Source of the DNA: Jaenimonas drosophilae
Lineage: Eukaryota > Euglenozoa > Kinetoplastea > Trypanosomatida > Trypanosomatidae
DNA length: 64,000 nt
Assembly (NCBI GenBank): GCA_030849065.1
Contig: JASAON010001605.1
Coordinates: 22,696 to 86,695, forward strand
Reading direction: 5' to 3'
The position numbers and the translations under genes are program-made. Shown here in pieces: positions 63,057 to 64,000 of this stretch (position 1 is its first letter; each line of letters starts with the position of its first letter). The notes beneath the pieces were generated by a model. That model did not search any database. It had not been told where the DNA came from and was given only the letters and a program-made list of their open reading frames with translations.

Positions 63057-63900
63057 AACTGCGAATGAGACAAAAGGTGCGGTGGAGGGTGTGTGTGAGT
63101 GAAGGGGGCTGTGGTATGAGCCGAGGTGATAAACACAGGTTGTGGTGGGCGATATTGGCTTCTGGGGTGATGCGTTCGCAGTGATGCCTTCGTTGCCCTA
63201 CATACGCGAGCGCGACCTGCGGTGTTGAGAGACAAAAGAAGAAGGAGAAGAGTGAGAAAATAATGAGGAATGAGGTGATGCCACGTGGGGAAGAACACAG
63301 AACAATGTACTTCTCCTCTCAGCCTCCTCATAACACCCGTCATGAGAAGGAGAGAGAGATCAAGTATGAGGGGCACTTTTCTTTTTTTTACCGATGTGGC
63401 TGGATTGGTGGCGTCACAGGGGATTGCTTCACTCTGTAGCCTCCCTGGCAGCCGTCCCAACCACTGACCACTTACTGCATGGATAATAGCGTGTAGGTGC
63501 CTGCCGTGGCGGTGTGTGTGCGCGTGGGAAGCACCGCCATCGCCACTCCCGCTTCTCCTCCCAACCCTCTGGACCCTCCATAAGCCCCCTTCCACCTGAC
63601 GGAGATGAGCGGGTGTGTAGGAACGCCGCCGTGTCGATCGTGGGATGTCGGAGGAGTAGCCCAGAGAGAGAAAAAAGTGCGGGTGAGGTGACGATGGTCG
63701 AGTGCAGTCCTCTCGTCGACGGTCGAGGTCTTGCACTCTCCCCCCCCACACAAAAAGGAAAAGGAAAAAAGAAAATTAGAAATAGGGTTTGGGATGTTCG
63801 TTGAAAGGCCATTCCTTTCTTGTATTGTCCAATGTGGCGCTGCTTGATTCCATTCACAACAAACACGGTTCATCGTGGAGGAGAGGGACAACAACCCTTC
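63057..63900. other. Intergenic spacer (0.84 kb)
   Basis: No gene seen; overlapping frames are Pro/Ser/His-rich and share no motif. Contains T/C-rich acceptor-like tracts near 63220-63245 and 63061-63085 on the minus strand, and the 3' UTR of the Hsp90 gene above. Confidence 0.5.
63059..63085 (-). promoter_or_regulatory. Acceptor-like site with two-base leader
   Basis: On the minus strand a strong T/C tract ends in CGCAG at 63059-63060, directly before TT-ATG (63056). If used, the mRNA would carry the spliced leader almost joined to the start codon. A more distal tract near 63220-63245 is an alternative. Confidence 0.4.
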
Positions 63901-64000
63901 TTAGTCCACCTGCTCCATGCTGGAGGTGCCAGCGGTGGCCTCGACGGGAGCCGCAGCCGCGGCGGGCTCATCAGCAGCCTCCTCATCATCATCCAGGCAC
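63901..64000 (-). CDS. HSP83: Hsp90 (HSP83) C-terminus, cut by window edge
   Basis: Only the last 32 codons are in view. They begin C-L-D-D-D-E-E, like the end of the last Hsp90 helix (LGLCIDDDE in trypanosomes). An Ala/Glu/Pro-rich linker follows, and the protein ends in MEQVD before a TAA stop at 63901-63903. MEEVD is the Hsp90 C-terminus that binds TPR co-chaperones; trypanosomatid HSP83 proteins use MEQVD. Hsp70, the other EEVD-ending chaperone, would show a Gly/Pro-rich tail instead. The upstream part is outside the window, so tandem copies cannot be checked. Confidence 0.82.
   Translation of the reverse strand, partial: CLDDDEEAADEPAAAAAPVEATAGTSSMEQVD

Noticed and set aside
1..64000. 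tRNA, rRNA, snRNA or spliced-leader RNA genes
   Set aside because: No cloverleaf, rRNA block or spliced-leader-type sequence was noticed by eye; a tRNAscan or covariance search was not possible.

Overview
The window reads as nuclear DNA of a kinetoplastid flagellate. About 29 credible protein genes all lie on the minus strand. They are intronless and separated by short spacers, and most start at the first ATG after a pyrimidine tract plus AG, the signature of spliced-leader trans-splicing in one polycistronic unit. Lineage markers agree. There is an eIF4A of the trypanosomatid EIF4AI type, an Hsp90 ending in MEQVD, and a C2H2 plus OB-fold protein resembling the KREPA RNA-editing proteins. The many transport, ciliary and sensory genes and the base composition suggest a free-living bodonid (Bodo saltans-like). 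That species name is inference.

Layout by increasing coordinate (transcription runs right to left). 0-20 kb: a leucine-rich-repeat protein cut by the left edge; three RIIa/Dpy-30-fold docking proteins, one with a huge His/Glu repeat; a coiled-coil protein; a TRAPPC12-like TPR protein; an ankyrin protein; a membrane PAS-STE11 kinase; and a protein with RS domains at both ends. 20-25.3 kb: a lower-GC block with a receptor-like nucleotidyl cyclase, two small proteins and a sphingolipid delta-4 desaturase. 25.3-28.16 kb: an anomalous GC-rich, homopolymer-rich stretch with no credible gene, perhaps low-quality or gap-filled sequence. 28.2-34.5 kb: a tandem pair of Slo/BK-like potassium channels. 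35-42.5 kb: KREPA-like protein, a 53-residue membrane protein, HYLS1-like centriolar protein, eIF4A, and dynactin p27 (DCTN6)-like protein. 43-55 kb: SRPK-like kinase, DUF4336 protein and CC2D2A/MKS6. 55-64 kb: a large protein with a probable mitochondrial presequence, UBA3, two PLAC8 proteins, and the C-terminus of Hsp90.

Functionally this is a mixed housekeeping and flagellar region. HYLS1-like, CC2D2A and the RIIa proteins point to basal body, transition zone and axoneme. The PAS kinase, cyclase-like receptor and K+ channels are sensory or membrane signalling proteins. eIF4A, UBA3, Hsp90, TRAPPC12-like and DCTN6-like proteins are core cell machinery. The most unusual items are the kinase with apparent relics of a hybrid histidine kinase, the CC2D2A with a cysteine at the transglutaminase-like active-site position, a perfect 17-bp inverted repeat in a spacer, plus-strand splice-acceptor look-alikes in an otherwise minus-strand unit, and the anomalous 25.3-28.16 kb block.
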